Source of the DNA: an uncultured Roseivirga sp. | GTDB lineage: Bacteria; Bacteroidota; Bacteroidia; Cytophagales; Cyclobacteriaceae | Reading direction: 5' to 3' | Assembly: GCA_947493005.1 (NCBI GenBank) | Contig: CANLOY010000002.1 | Span: 773,810-837,809 of the forward strand | Length of the DNA: 64,000 nt | Part shown: piece after piece, positions 42,774 through 52,271 of the stretch | Position numbering within the stretch: position 1 is the first letter of the stretch | Layout of the letters: every line of letters starts with the position of its first letter | Notes under the pieces: generated by a model | Told to the model about the DNA's origin: nothing | Databases searched by the model: none | The model's input: only the letters and a program-made list of their open reading frames with translations | Made by a program: the position numbers and the translations under genes

Positions 42774-43391
42774 ATGGAAATAGAGGTTAAGGATCTGGGC
42801 AAGAAATTCAACAAAGAATGGATTTTCAGACACCTCAACACTACATTTTCCTCAGAGTTTTCTTACGCCATAACAGGCGCTAACGGGAGTGGAAAATCTA
42901 CTTTTCTGCAATCCGTAGCTGGATTTATTCCAACCAATGAGGGTGATGTTACTTACAAAAAAGGTGAACAAGTAATACCTGAAGACCAGATTTATCAAAG
43001 CCTTGATATTATTACCCCCTATCTGGAATTGATAGAGGAATTCACTTTAGATGAATTTTTAGCGTTTCATTTCAAATTTAAGTCGTTACAAGAAGGGCAT
43101 TCGTTGAATGACTTTGTTGAGAAGGTTTATCTGCAAGAGCATAGAAACAAGCAGATCCAAAACTTTTCTTCAGGCATGAAACAAAGGCTCAAATTAGGTT
43201 TAGGTTTCTTTTCTAAAAGTGAAATATGTTTTCTCGATGAACCAACCACTAACCTGGATGAAAAAGGAATAGCATGGTATTTAGAAAACGTAAAAAGGCT
43301 TCTTGGGAAAAAACTCTTGCTGATTAGCTCTAACCAAAAGCAGGAATATGATTTCTGTGATAAGGTTTTGAGTATTGAGGATTATAAGTAA
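42774..43391 (+). CDS. ABC transporter ATP-binding protein, orphan
   Basis: The 205-residue protein has all nucleotide-binding motifs: Walker A GANGSGKST, a Q-loop near 75, signature FSSGMKQRLKLG and Walker B ICFLDEPTTNLD, with a switch region at SSNQKQEYDF where the usual His is replaced by Gln. No permease gene is adjacent. Its position right after lpxA suggests an envelope-related export role, but that is inferred from position only. Confidence 0.88.
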   Translation: MEIEVKDLGKKFNKEWIFRHLNTTFSSEFSYAITGANGSGKSTFLQSVAGFIPTNEGDVTYKKGEQVIPEDQIYQSLDIITPYLELIEEFTLDEFLAFHFKFKSLQEGHSLNDFVEKVYLQEHRNKQIQNFSSGMKQRLKLGLGFFSKSEICFLDEPTTNLDEKGIAWYLENVKRLLGKKLLLISSNQKQEYDFCDKVLSIEDYK

Positions 43392-43455
43392 GATTGAAAT
43401 CTACCCTGTGTATTGTTAGATATTATAACTATAATTGGTAATTGAAATAAAAGCA

Positions 43456-43932
43456 ATGAATCGTACAAAATACTATCTACTGACTCTTCTCGCAGTTATC
43501 TCACTCGCTACACTATCTTGTAAAAAAGGAGGTGATGACAATCCCGGACTCAGCGCGGCAGAACAAAGACTTCTAGACCTTACAGGAACAGATGGAACCA
43601 CATGGGAGGCTACTTCAATTACCTTTGACGGAGCACCAGCTAATGGGTTCGAAACATTTAGTTTTACGCTAAGAGGTAACGCAACCAGTAAAACCTATTC
43701 CAGCACTGATGGCGATCCACTTTTTAACGCCAGTGGTACCTGGGATTTTAATGGTGATAACATAAACGAATTGATTTTTGACGGCAATTCAGGAAACGTT
43801 TTTACGGTAAGTAATTTAAATACAACCGCTACCCCTCCTACTGTAGTACTAACCGTAAACTTCACTGCCAATGGTGGTGCAGCAGCCGGAACTGATGGTC
43901 TTTATGTACTAAACCTTAGAGAGCAACAGTAA
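43456..43932 (+). CDS. small lipoprotein, unknown function
   Basis: From ATG 43456 (a TTG seven codons upstream is less likely) the 158-residue protein has a lipoprotein signal peptide with lipobox ATLSC near Cys22. A Gly/Asp-rich linker follows, then a beta-rich domain with WEATSITFDGAPANGFETFS and ASGTWDFNGDNINELIFDG, resembling the lipocalin-like/DUF-type lipoproteins common in Bacteroidota. I cannot assign a family firmly. Confidence 0.72.
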   Translation: MNRTKYYLLTLLAVISLATLSCKKGGDDNPGLSAAEQRLLDLTGTDGTTWEATSITFDGAPANGFETFSFTLRGNATSKTYSSTDGDPLFNASGTWDFNGDNINELIFDGNSGNVFTVSNLNTTATPPTVVLTVNFTANGGAAAGTDGLYVLNLREQQ

Positions 43933-43947
43933 ACCACAAAAGAACTT

Positions 43948-43983
43948 AAACAAAGAAGGCCTCAATTGAGGCCTTCTTTGTTT
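43948..43983. terminator. strong bidirectional terminator
   Basis: A perfect inverted repeat with 18-base arms (43948-43965 and 43966-43983) has a GC-rich core GAAGGCCTC/GAGGCCTTC flanked by AAA and TTT. It lies 15 bases after the rightward lipoprotein stop and 18 bases from the stop of the leftward spondin-domain gene, so it can end transcripts from both sides. Confidence 0.85.
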
Positions 43984-44001
43984 CCAATAGTAGTATAATA
44001 T

Positions 44002-46383
44002 CTACTGTGGCTGTATATCTACTCTTATCACATTGTATCCACCTCTAGGATCTCTCAAATAAGTAGTACCAGGGCCATTCACAATTAAGCCTTTTCCAAA
44101 CTGAACGTCTTCCAGCTCACCAACCCTCCTGATTAGAGTATTAGCGTCAGCAGGACCTTCATCTGGACCTCCTTGTCTTGGAGCTTGATATATACCAAAC
44201 CCTACTGCTTCATCATCCTCTGTTCCAGCATCATATAAATAAGTCTGCTTACTCTCAGATGTTCCGCTAAAAGGCACTCCATTACCATCAAATAATGCCA
44301 CACCATTATTGTTATAAGATATGTACCAGTCATTTGTCTGAACCAGCATAGTGCCTATTCCAAGTTTATAATTCTGTCCTTCCGGTACTTCGATACTAAA
44401 GCTTAAGTACTCACCTGGACCTACAGGGGCTGTCTGCTCACTTGCAACTGCCGGTAAACCTAAAGCTTGAATGTATTCAACGGCCACCTGATTGTTTCCG
44501 TCTTCAGCAAGTTCTTCAACGCCACTACCTGCTTTGGCAGTTTCGCCTTGTGTAAACCATGGGTCCTTATCAGTGTTGAAAGCATAAATCAAACCTGGGG
44601 AGAAAACACTCAAACTTGAAGCGAGTCTTAGAGGAGCACCGTTTGAACCAGTTTCTGTAAACCATTCATACAATTGACCCGGCATTCCATCTTCAGCAAT
44701 TCTTTCTAAACCTACCTGACGATCTTCTGCACCTAGCGTAAAAAGTGGTTCTGGTAAAGCATGTAGAACAACCATTCCCGGTGTAACCACAAAACCATTA
44801 TCCTGACTTGCTGGTTGGTTGGCATCTGGAGCATTAATGGCTGTGATTGTTAAAGTAAATGTTCCCGCCTCATTCTGAGCCCCTGAAGCATATGTTAAAA
44901 CAGCCGTTAGATACACATCTCCTGTCCCTCTTCCTGAAACTAATCTTACGGTCGGATCCGAATCTGCTTCTCCTACATCAGTACCAGCAGGAGGAAAGCT
45001 AGCAGGCATATTGTCAGCTTCTGTTCCTAAATCATATAGAGACAACTGATTAGCAATATCTACTCCATTTAAAGCCTGTCCATTAGGGAATAGGTCTATT
45101 CCAGCAAGGTCAGTTGGAGCCAGAAACCAGTCGTTGCTATTTCCCATCATCGTAACCGGAGTAAATCTTGTACCGGGAACTGCTTTGAATTCTATTTGAT
45201 ATTGTGCTCCATTTACTCCGAGTGGGCCAGGGTTTGAAGCGCCAACTGGTGTAGTGAAAGTATGTACATTCAAGTAGTTAGTTACATTGCTGATCGTTAC
45301 ATTGAATGTAGTTGTTTCAACTTCACTATTATTTGGTCTTCCTAGTGAAGGGTTTACTTCTTCCGTCCAATCCGAAGCAGAATCACCATCTTCTCCCGAA
45401 GTCAATTCAATACTGTAACTGTTTAGTCTTACTGTTGGTACATACTCACCTGCTGTCCAGATTCCTGCAGCTACGGCCACATCTTCTCGTGCACTATTTC
45501 CTGCTCCCCACTGTACAAAATCCATGATGGCATCTGCATTGGCAAACTGGTTCATTGAGTAAAGTCCCAAACCACCTTCAGCATCAGGCATTTCATAAGG
45601 CAATACCACGAACTCTCCTGGAGCCACCTCTATGTTACCATAAGCAGGTGTCAGATTTCCGATTTGTACGTAAGTACCCGGTCCAAGGCATAGCCAGTAG
45701 GAGCTCAAATCAACAGCAACTTCCCCATCGTTGTACAATTCAATCAAATCTTGATTTCCATATTGTACTTCTGTGATAATTACAGAACGTGATAGCTCTG
45801 GTACTATCAATTCATTCTCAGCTCCAGGGGTAGGTTGAGCAGTCTCAGCCCAGTTAGCCACTCCATTGCCATCTCCATCAAATATGATTGAATTGTCTTC
45901 ACTACTGACAGTAGGTAAATACTCTCCGGCAGTCCACAGACCAGCCGAAACCGCTACATTTTCTCTAGGACTACTTGCCGCTCCCCATTGTACAAAGTCT
46001 ACAATTGCCTGAGAGTTTGTAAATTCATTTGATGAGTACAAACCTAGTCCGCCTTCAGTATCAGGCAATTCATAAGGCAACACTAAATACTCATCTGGAG
46101 ATAAGTTGTTTATTGATCCTGATTGAGGAGTAATACCACTTAATTGTTGATATCTACCTGGTCCAAGGCATAACCAATAGTTACTCAGGTCAGCTGCAGT
46201 ATTTCCATTGTTATAGATTTCAATCCAATCACCTCCCTGATACTTAATTTCATTTAACACTACAGAAACTTCTTGATTTTCTGGTGTTGTACCATTGTCA
46301 TCTTCATTATCGCATGAAGAGAGCATAAATGCTGAAAGCAATAAACCTCCTAAAACACTTTTCTTTAAAATATTCTTATTCAT
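44002..46383 (-). CDS. lipoprotein with two lamin-tail-like and two spondin-like domains
   Basis: From ATG 46383 (an upstream GTG/ATG-like extension is unlikely) the 793-residue protein has a lipobox LSSC (Cys24). Two tandem LTD-type domains follow (about 35-190 and 200-360, each with NYWLCLGPG or SYWLCLGPG and GGLGLYS). Two bacterial spondin-type domains come next (about 365-555 and 560-793): NYLNVHTFTTP, FKAVPGTRFTPVTMM, SNDWFLAP in the first, and LAEDG, PGEYLSFSIEVP, QTNDWYISYNN, DAGTEDDEAVGFGIYQAPRQ in the second. Both domain types occur in surface proteins and the anchor puts it at the outer membrane. Ligand unknown. Confidence 0.85.
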   Translation of the reverse strand: MNKNILKKSVLGGLLLSAFMLSSCDNEDDNGTTPENQEVSVVLNEIKYQGGDWIEIYNNGNTAADLSNYWLCLGPGRYQQLSGITPQSGSINNLSPDEYLVLPYELPDTEGGLGLYSSNEFTNSQAIVDFVQWGAASSPRENVAVSAGLWTAGEYLPTVSSEDNSIIFDGDGNGVANWAETAQPTPGAENELIVPELSRSVIITEVQYGNQDLIELYNDGEVAVDLSSYWLCLGPGTYVQIGNLTPAYGNIEVAPGEFVVLPYEMPDAEGGLGLYSMNQFANADAIMDFVQWGAGNSAREDVAVAAGIWTAGEYVPTVRLNSYSIELTSGEDGDSASDWTEEVNPSLGRPNNSEVETTTFNVTISNVTNYLNVHTFTTPVGASNPGPLGVNGAQYQIEFKAVPGTRFTPVTMMGNSNDWFLAPTDLAGIDLFPNGQALNGVDIANQLSLYDLGTEADNMPASFPPAGTDVGEADSDPTVRLVSGRGTGDVYLTAVLTYASGAQNEAGTFTLTITAINAPDANQPASQDNGFVVTPGMVVLHALPEPLFTLGAEDRQVGLERIAEDGMPGQLYEWFTETGSNGAPLRLASSLSVFSPGLIYAFNTDKDPWFTQGETAKAGSGVEELAEDGNNQVAVEYIQALGLPAVASEQTAPVGPGEYLSFSIEVPEGQNYKLGIGTMLVQTNDWYISYNNNGVALFDGNGVPFSGTSESKQTYLYDAGTEDDEAVGFGIYQAPRQGGPDEGPADANTLIRRVGELEDVQFGKGLIVNGPGTTYLRDPRGGYNVIRVDIQPQ

Positions 46384-46843
46384 TTTTTGTCTGTTATGAT
46401 TATCTGTTGTTGAATCAATCAAGACTCGAGTTGCGCATGTCATTTAATGACCTCTAGTCTCTTGTTCGATTTCGATAATGATATACAGACGGGTAGCTGG
46501 ATTTGGCTGCCAATGAATTTCAAAGAGGTTGCAATTGTGTCAGCCAGCTAGCAGAAGTGTAGCTTCAAAATAAGTCTGGGTAAAGAATTATTTATCGGAA
46601 AATAGAGATTTTAACAAATGAATAGCATGAGAAGCCGGATCAACCTCCATTGAAAGGCTTCAGAAAAAGAATTTTACACTAGAAAGTTCTTTCTTTAAAA
46701 AATATTCTCACGAGCTCAGTTTCCTAAACAATAAAGGAAGGTTCAATTAATATAGCTTTATATTCAATATAGACTCATATTAAATTCGTCTAAGATTCTA
46801 AATACTAGATAATTGAATTTTGCCCTTACAAAAAAAACACTTC
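46384..46843. other. gene-free stretch
   Basis: About 460 bases lie between the starts and ends of two leftward genes. I see no convincing coding frame, tRNA or long repeat. It should contain the promoter of the spondin-domain gene on its left side and the 3' region of the secreted-fibre gene on its right, but no clear TTTG/TAnnTTTG pair or terminator stands out. Confidence 0.5.
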
Positions 46844-48136
46844 CTATCTATTATTTGAGGCAAGTTTTTCAAGTTTTTCTATTCTTTGCATCACTTCAGC
46901 CAAAGTGATCTTTAACAGCTTGTTTTCAGTTAGAACTTTTTCATTCTTTTTATCCGCTTCAATAGCATAAAGTGTCAACTCCTCAATTTTCTCTAAAAGC
47001 TTCTGCTGTATAAGACCTAAGTCCTGACCATTGGCTTCTACTTCTGCTGCTTTAGGAATATTAGGTAAGTGACCGTTTTTGTTGATGTATAATTCCAACT
47101 CAGAAAGAGTTCTCAATTTATAGTCTGGTTTGAAAACGTAGTCAGGGAAAGAACCGGGAGTGGCTGTGACTTTTATCTTTTTAGATTCGATGTCATCCTC
47201 GACAACCATTTTACCAGTAAAGTGACTCGTACCTGTAACATCCAGCTTGGCACTGGGTGAAGTTGTCCCAATACCTACTTTACCTTCGGTTTTATCAATA
47301 AACAGACGTGTATTTCCCTGAATCTTGAATTTCATATCATAATCGGATCCTGTAATAAACTCACCATACCCTGCATTATTAGTCCAGTCCCCTGTATTGA
47401 TACCACGTGTATTTAAAGGAGACCAAGAGCCCCCAGCAGTTCGAAAAACAAAGGCGCTCGCTTCAGAATAAAAATTACCTGTGCCTACACTGATACTACC
47501 ATTGACATCCAATTTTTGGGTTGGAGAAATTGTACCAATCCCTACATCTCCTGAAAATTGATGCGCTAAAACATCAGGTGAAAAATCCGATATATTTGAA
47601 GCTGTTGGGTTTTCATTAATAACAATTTGATCTCTATCTGTCAATGAAGAAACCTTGTTTCTTATGTGAGTAATTTTTACGGTATAATTCGAATAGTATC
47701 TAACGTCCACATAGATCGAAAACTTCAAGAGTCTAGTATTTGCATCATGCAGATCGGCACCAATATCCACTGAATTACCAATTCGCAGCTTAGCGTAGTG
47801 CCCAACACCACGTGACTCCACCAGTGTGAGTCCTGGAGTAGTTGAACCAGTGCCTTGAGTATGGCCAATCTCCACATGATACTTTTCATAACCCGTCTGA
47901 AAAGATTTACAAAAAAGCTCAACAATCATACTACCAGAACCACTCCAATGTAATGAGTTCAATGAAACATTCGCGATCTCAAAAGATCTTGCCTGTGTAC
48001 CGCTGGCCGAAAGACTTGAAATAACTGAGGTATGTATTCCATTCTGATCTGTATGAGTTTGAGAGTAGCTCATTACATAAAAAGAAAGAAGAAAGAAAAA
48101 CGTTTCATAATGGAGAATATTTAATGTGCATATCAA
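46844..48136 (-). CDS. secreted tail-fibre-like protein with the shared C-terminal module
   Basis: The 430-residue protein opens with a hydrophobic signal-like segment ([18 protein letters not shown]). A beta-rich N-terminal region (about 27-205) is followed by two VGIG-type repeats ([16 protein letters not shown] and [16 protein letters not shown]) and a C-terminal module [44 protein letters not shown] with a coiled coil. The same module ends the protein at 9910-11847. Translation appears to start at TTG 48136; an ATG at 48131 is out of frame and the next in-frame ATG would remove the signal. No phage genes are nearby. Confidence 0.75.
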   Translation of the reverse strand: MICTLNILHYETFFFLLSFYVMSYSQTHTDQNGIHTSVISSLSASGTQARSFEIANVSLNSLHWSGSGSMIVELFCKSFQTGYEKYHVEIGHTQGTGSTTPGLTLVESRGVGHYAKLRIGNSVDIGADLHDANTRLLKFSIYVDVRYYSNYTVKITHIRNKVSSLTDRDQIVINENPTASNISDFSPDVLAHQFSGDVGIGTISPTQKLDVNGSISVGTGNFYSEASAFVFRTAGGSWSPLNTRGINTGDWTNNAGYGEFITGSDYDMKFKIQGNTRLFIDKTEGKVGIGTTSPSAKLDVTGTSHFTGKMVVEDDIESKKIKVTATPGSFPDYVFKPDYKLRTLSELELYINKNGHLPNIPKAAEVEANGQDLGLIQQKLLEKIEELTLYAIEADKKNEKVLTENKLLKITLAEVMQRIEKLEKLASNNR

Positions 48137-48514
48137 TTTGTTTTAGATTAATACCGATCTATTGAAAAGCCATTAATCACATAATCAGCAACTTATAAAT
48201 ATTGGCATTTACCAATACTTACAAACACAAAATTATAAAGAAATAATCAAATAATATTTAATGTGTTTGTTTTTTATCAAAAACAAAGAAAGCATGGACA
48301 CATCACAAGTAGACTAACCACTAACTCAAGTAATTACATTTTGAATGACAAATGGTTATAAACACACATCATCAATTGATTCAGGCAGGAATCGGGGTTT
48401 TGAAACAGAATAATGAAAACACGCTCCACTTACGATAAAAAGTTGTTTTAGAGAAAATACCACCAAAAAAACAATGACTACTCAAGGAATTATTCAAAAC
48501 AGAAATTACCAAAC
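48137..48514. other. gene-free AT-rich stretch
   Basis: This 378-base gap lies between the stop of mutS2 and the start of the fibre-like gene, both leftward. It is very AT-rich. Apart from an AT-rich hairpin (48266-48287) I see no gene, RNA or repeat. The promoter of the downstream gene should be in its left part. Confidence 0.5.
48266..48287 (-). terminator. AT-rich hairpin downstream of mutS2
   Basis: TTTGTTTTT (48266-48274) and AAAAACAAA (48279-48287) are perfect arms with a 4-base loop. It lies about 230 bases after the mutS2 stop; the stem is weak because it is almost all A-T. Confidence 0.3.
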
Positions 48515-50884
48515 TCACTTCAAGTTCACCACAGTAATTCCCGCCCCTCCTCTATCAACATGCTCATCTTTAAAAGAGCCAACTTCTTTGAATGTCCCTA
48601 AATGATTTCGGGTAATCTGACGAAGTACTCCGTTTCCCTTACCATGAAGGATTTGTAGCTCTTTAGCATCTAAGAGTATCGCTTCGTCAAGCCATCGATC
48701 CAGAACTGGAATTACCTCTTCAGCACGTAGACCTCGAATATCCAGTTTGGCAGAAAAATCTGCTTTCTTTGATGTATAATCAAATCCTGAGTATGATTGC
48801 ACCTGTCCTTGTTGCTTAAAAGCTTTTCTGGTAACCTTTTCAAGTCTTTTTAATTTCACGAAAGAAGTCAATGCTCCCATTTTCAGTTCAGCATCTTTGC
48901 CTTTAATGGCTGCTATCTGCCCAACGGTTTCCTGACCAATAACCCGAACAAAATCTCCTACTTTAATCTCTTCACTAGTTTTTGACGGGGTTATTTCTTC
49001 TTTGAAGGTGTGTTTCTCTTTTACTCTTTCAAGTCGATCTCTTTGTTGCTTAACCGCTTCTTTGGCGGCCTTTTGTTCTTTGATCTCCCTGATTACTTTT
49101 TCAACTTCTTTGTTGGCTTCTTTTACAATTTGCTGTGCTTCTCGTTTGGCTTTATTTACAATCTTCTTTTCCTGACTTTCCAAGTGTGCTTTTAACTCTT
49201 GGTATTGGCTCGTGAGTTCAGCAAGATCAGCTTCTCTCTGTTTTAATCGTTGTTCGGCATTATCGACTTCCTGCTTTTGAGATTGTAGCTCTCCCAGCAT
49301 CCTGTCAAAAGAAACCTGTTTTACTCCCACCTTCTTTTTGGCATGATTGATCGTTGATTTAGGCAACCCGATTTTTGTAGCTATCTCTAAGGCAAAAGAG
49401 CTTCCTGGTTTACCAATTTCAAGCTCATATAGCGGTCGAAGGTTTTTTAAATCGTAGCGCATGGCTCCATTAGCCAAACCATCTGTCTTTTCAGCATAGT
49501 CTTTCAAGTTACCATAGTGAGTAGTAATTACTCCCATGCCTTTAGCAGCATTAAGCTCTGTTAAAATAGCTTCAGCAATGGCACCGCCATATTGAGGTTC
49601 TGTTCCTGTACCAAACTCATCAATCAAGAGTAAGCTTGTTTTATTAACATGGGCCAAAAGGTTTTTCATGTTAATCAGGTGCGAACTATAAGTACTCAAA
49701 TCATTTTCGATAGACTGTTCGTCTCCTATGTCAATAAACAAATCTTTGAAAAGCGTAAACTCCGAACTCTCTTCAACCGACACCAACAAACCACACTGGA
49801 ACATATACTGGAGTAAGCCAACGGTTTTGAGGCAAACACTTTTACCGCCTGCATTTGGTCCAGAAATGAGTAAAATTCTACCTTCCTGATTCAACCGGAT
49901 ATTCAGTGGAACCACTTCTTTATTCAGTTCTCTATGGTTTTGCAATAGAATGGGGTGCCTAGCCTTTTGCCAGTTGATACTCTTACTTTGAGACCAAAGC
50001 GGTTTACAGGCTTCAATATCTCTGGCAAGCCTCGCTTTGGCCCTGATAAAATCTATCAGGCCTAAAAACTGCATAATTCCAGTAAGGCTCTCTATTTCTG
50101 GTCTGAGCTGATCTGTCAGTTCGGTCAGAATTCTAACTACTTCTCTCTGTTCCGAATACTCCAGTTCCTGAACCTCATTATTGATCTCAAAAACTTCAGT
50201 GGGTTCGAGATAAATAGTCTGTCCAGTTGCCGATTCACCATGTACCAGTCCTTTGATTCTTCTCTTGTATTCTGCCAGCATTGGAATCACCATACGGCCA
50301 TTCCTAATGGTAATAGACAAATCATCCGGTGTATAGCCCTGACGTTTGGCATGCGAGATAATGCGATCAAGTGCACTTCTCAAACGCTGCTTTTCAGCAG
50401 CAATACCTTTTCTTATTTCGTATAATCGGTCACTAGCATTGTCTTTGAGTTTTCCTCTTTCATCAAACACTCTGTCAAGCGACCAGAGTAAATCTTCATT
50501 AAAGAAAACCGGGTGGGTTAATTCAGATAAACTGGGATAGTCTTCTCTTTTGTCACGGAAAAACTCAAGGCAGTTCCCCAATGTTTTAAGTGCGAGAATA
50601 ATATCGAAAAACTCTTCTTCTAAAAGGTGAGAATTCTCAACCCTTGCCTTTTTGAAGTAAGGCGATATATCGATGTAATTCGAGTTAGGAAATAAATCTC
50701 CACTTTCGATTATAGTTACAAATTCATTTGTTTGGGTAAGCCACTTATCAATACTTTTCTGCTCAGTACTGAACTTTATTTTCTTCACAAACCTCTGTCC
50801 CAGATTGCTTTCGCAAAACGCCTCAAGGCTGAGTCTGATTTTATCAAAACCTAACTTCTGTTCAAGATTACGAGGGTATAGCAT
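48515..50884 (-). CDS. mutS2: endonuclease MutS2
   Basis: The 789-residue protein has the MutS2 layout: an N-terminal MutS core without the mismatch-binding domain, the ABC-type ATPase with P-loop SGPNAGGKS near residue 342 and LLIDEFGTGTEPQYGGAIAE, a long coiled coil (about 520-635), and a C-terminal Smr nuclease domain with LDIRGLRAEEV and HGKGNGVLRQI. MutS2 acts on recombination intermediates and, in some bacteria, on collided ribosomes. Its ATG directly follows the TAA of the DUF4296 gene, so the two are coupled. Confidence 0.95.
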   Translation of the reverse strand: MLYPRNLEQKLGFDKIRLSLEAFCESNLGQRFVKKIKFSTEQKSIDKWLTQTNEFVTIIESGDLFPNSNYIDISPYFKKARVENSHLLEEEFFDIILALKTLGNCLEFFRDKREDYPSLSELTHPVFFNEDLLWSLDRVFDERGKLKDNASDRLYEIRKGIAAEKQRLRSALDRIISHAKRQGYTPDDLSITIRNGRMVIPMLAEYKRRIKGLVHGESATGQTIYLEPTEVFEINNEVQELEYSEQREVVRILTELTDQLRPEIESLTGIMQFLGLIDFIRAKARLARDIEACKPLWSQSKSINWQKARHPILLQNHRELNKEVVPLNIRLNQEGRILLISGPNAGGKSVCLKTVGLLQYMFQCGLLVSVEESSEFTLFKDLFIDIGDEQSIENDLSTYSSHLINMKNLLAHVNKTSLLLIDEFGTGTEPQYGGAIAEAILTELNAAKGMGVITTHYGNLKDYAEKTDGLANGAMRYDLKNLRPLYELEIGKPGSSFALEIATKIGLPKSTINHAKKKVGVKQVSFDRMLGELQSQKQEVDNAEQRLKQREADLAELTSQYQELKAHLESQEKKIVNKAKREAQQIVKEANKEVEKVIREIKEQKAAKEAVKQQRDRLERVKEKHTFKEEITPSKTSEEIKVGDFVRVIGQETVGQIAAIKGKDAELKMGALTSFVKLKRLEKVTRKAFKQQGQVQSYSGFDYTSKKADFSAKLDIRGLRAEEVIPVLDRWLDEAILLDAKELQILHGKGNGVLRQITRNHLGTFKEVGSFKDEHVDRGGAGITVVNLK

Positions 50885-51241
50885 TTAGTTGATTGGCCTT
50901 CTTGATGTAGTAAGCTTCTGTTGTCTCACCTTAAGACTATCAATCACAGCATCGGTAATGCTTAGGTACTCTTCAGGGTGTAACAGGTAGTAATTATGAC
51001 TTTTAACATAAGTAGCAGAATCGACTTTATGATCCTCAAAAATTCTCCTCTCAAGTTCTGCAAAAACTACCCTGGACGAATCTTTACTTAGGGTAATTGT
51101 GGACACTTTTCCTTCAGCAATTCTCAGGTCGATAAGCATATCAACCATCTTTTCTTTGCTCAAAATATCTTCAGGTACCTGCTCATTTTCTCCACAAGAG
51201 AAAAACACCACAGCAACCACATATAAAAAAACCTTTTTCAC
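50885..51241 (-). CDS. DUF4296 family lipoprotein
   Basis: The 118-residue protein has a short lipoprotein signal peptide with lipobox VFFSC (Cys16). A DUF4296 domain follows: VPEDILSKEKMVDMLIDLRI, then YVKSHNYYLLHPEEYLSITD. The family is restricted largely to Bacteroidota and has no assigned role. The start is GTG at 51241. It sits directly upstream of mutS2 with no gap. Confidence 0.82.
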   Translation of the reverse strand: MKKVFLYVVAVVFFSCGENEQVPEDILSKEKMVDMLIDLRIAEGKVSTITLSKDSSRVVFAELERRIFEDHKVDSATYVKSHNYYLLHPEEYLSITDAVIDSLKVRQQKLTTSRRPIN

Positions 51242-51374
51242 CTCAGTACGTCCAAGTTATTTTCGACTCCCTTCTATTCTTACGTCTCGTAAAAGTAAAG
51301 GATATGATGGAGGAAAACCTTAAGAATTAACCAAAATTAAGAAGTCAAGGTCTTTTCAGAACTCAAATAAGTCA

Positions 51375-51382
51375 TATTTTTG
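51375..51382 (+). promoter_or_regulatory. -7 box candidate of the Bat-like cluster
   Basis: TATTTTTG fits TAnnTTTG and ends 10 bases before the DUF58 ATG, implying a very short leader. The expected upstream TTTG is absent or degenerate. Confidence 0.35.
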
Positions 51383-51392
51383 ACTCTTTATT

Positions 51393-52271
51393 ATGGAGCA
51401 CATTATTTCCAAACTACGGAAGTACGAAATACAAATCAGAAAAGCCATTAATTCAAGGATGCAGGGTGATTTTCATTCTATATTCAAAGGGTCTGGTTTA
51501 GAGTTTGACGGAGTACGCGAATATCAGTACGGAGATGATACACGAACTATCGACTGGAATGTTTCTGCAAAAGGCCACGGTACTTTTGTAAAAACCTTTA
51601 AGGAGGAAAAGGAACAAACAGTTTTCTTCTTGCTTGACGTGAGTGCTTCACAGGAAATTGGGGCACCGGGTGCTCAAAAAGTTGATGTTGGAAAAGAAAT
51701 CACAGGGGTTTTAACACTTGCTGCGGTTAAACAACAGAACCGCGTAGGGTTATTGACTTTTTCAGACCAAAAAGAAAAGTATGTCAAATCCGGTAAAGGG
51801 GTAAAGCACGGCTATGCTATAATTCATGAGCTTTATAGTCATAAACCTAAGTCTACAAAAACAGACATTAGCGAAGGACTAAAAAGAGCGCTTGAGATCA
51901 TTCATAAGAAGAGTGTAATTCTTATTATCTCAGACTTTATTGATGAGGGGTATGAACAAAATCTAAGACTTATTGCCAGGCGGCATGATCTTGTGGTAAT
52001 TCACTTGAAGGATGATAGAGAAACGCGTATGCCTAATTTGGGGATTGTACCCGTTTACGATAAAGAAAGTAGGAAAACTGTTTGGGTAAATACTTCTTCA
52101 AGAGATTTCAGGAATAAGCTGGAGAAGACATATACTGTAAACAAAGGAGAATTAGAGCGATTCTGTAAAAAACACCAGATCAACTATCTGGAAATAAATA
52201 CCAAAGACAACTATGTCCCACAGCTCATTAAACTTTTTATGATCAGGAATAAAACAATGAAACGTGATTAG
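51393..52271 (+). CDS. DUF58 (VWA-like) protein of a Bat-type cluster
   Basis: The 292-residue protein shows the DUF58 pattern: GDFHSIFKGSGLEFDGVREY, GDDTRTIDWNVSAK and a VWA-like FLLDVSASQEIG near residue 75. DUF58 proteins normally work with a MoxR AAA+ ATPase and the Bat proteins in the envelope. Here no moxR gene lies upstream: the neighbour is a divergent DUF4296/mutS2 unit. It overlaps the next gene by 8 bases. Confidence 0.88.
   Translation: MEHIISKLRKYEIQIRKAINSRMQGDFHSIFKGSGLEFDGVREYQYGDDTRTIDWNVSAKGHGTFVKTFKEEKEQTVFFLLDVSASQEIGAPGAQKVDVGKEITGVLTLAAVKQQNRVGLLTFSDQKEKYVKSGKGVKHGYAIIHELYSHKPKSTKTDISEGLKRALEIIHKKSVILIISDFIDEGYEQNLRLIARRHDLVVIHLKDDRETRMPNLGIVPVYDKESRKTVWVNTSSRDFRNKLEKTYTVNKGELERFCKKHQINYLEINTKDNYVPQLIKLFMIRNKTMKRD

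Noticed and set aside
43948-43983. Perfect inverted repeat as an insertion-sequence end
   Set aside because: It is a single hairpin between two convergent stops with T/A flanks and no transposase; a terminator explains it.
46384-46843. Possible RNA gene in the long gap
   Set aside because: I found no tRNA-like cloverleaf or strong structured region by eye.
46844-48136. Prophage remnant suggested by the tail-fibre-like protein
   Set aside because: No integrase, capsid, terminase or lysis genes lie nearby, and the same module ends a LamG protein far away, so it is a host secreted-protein module.
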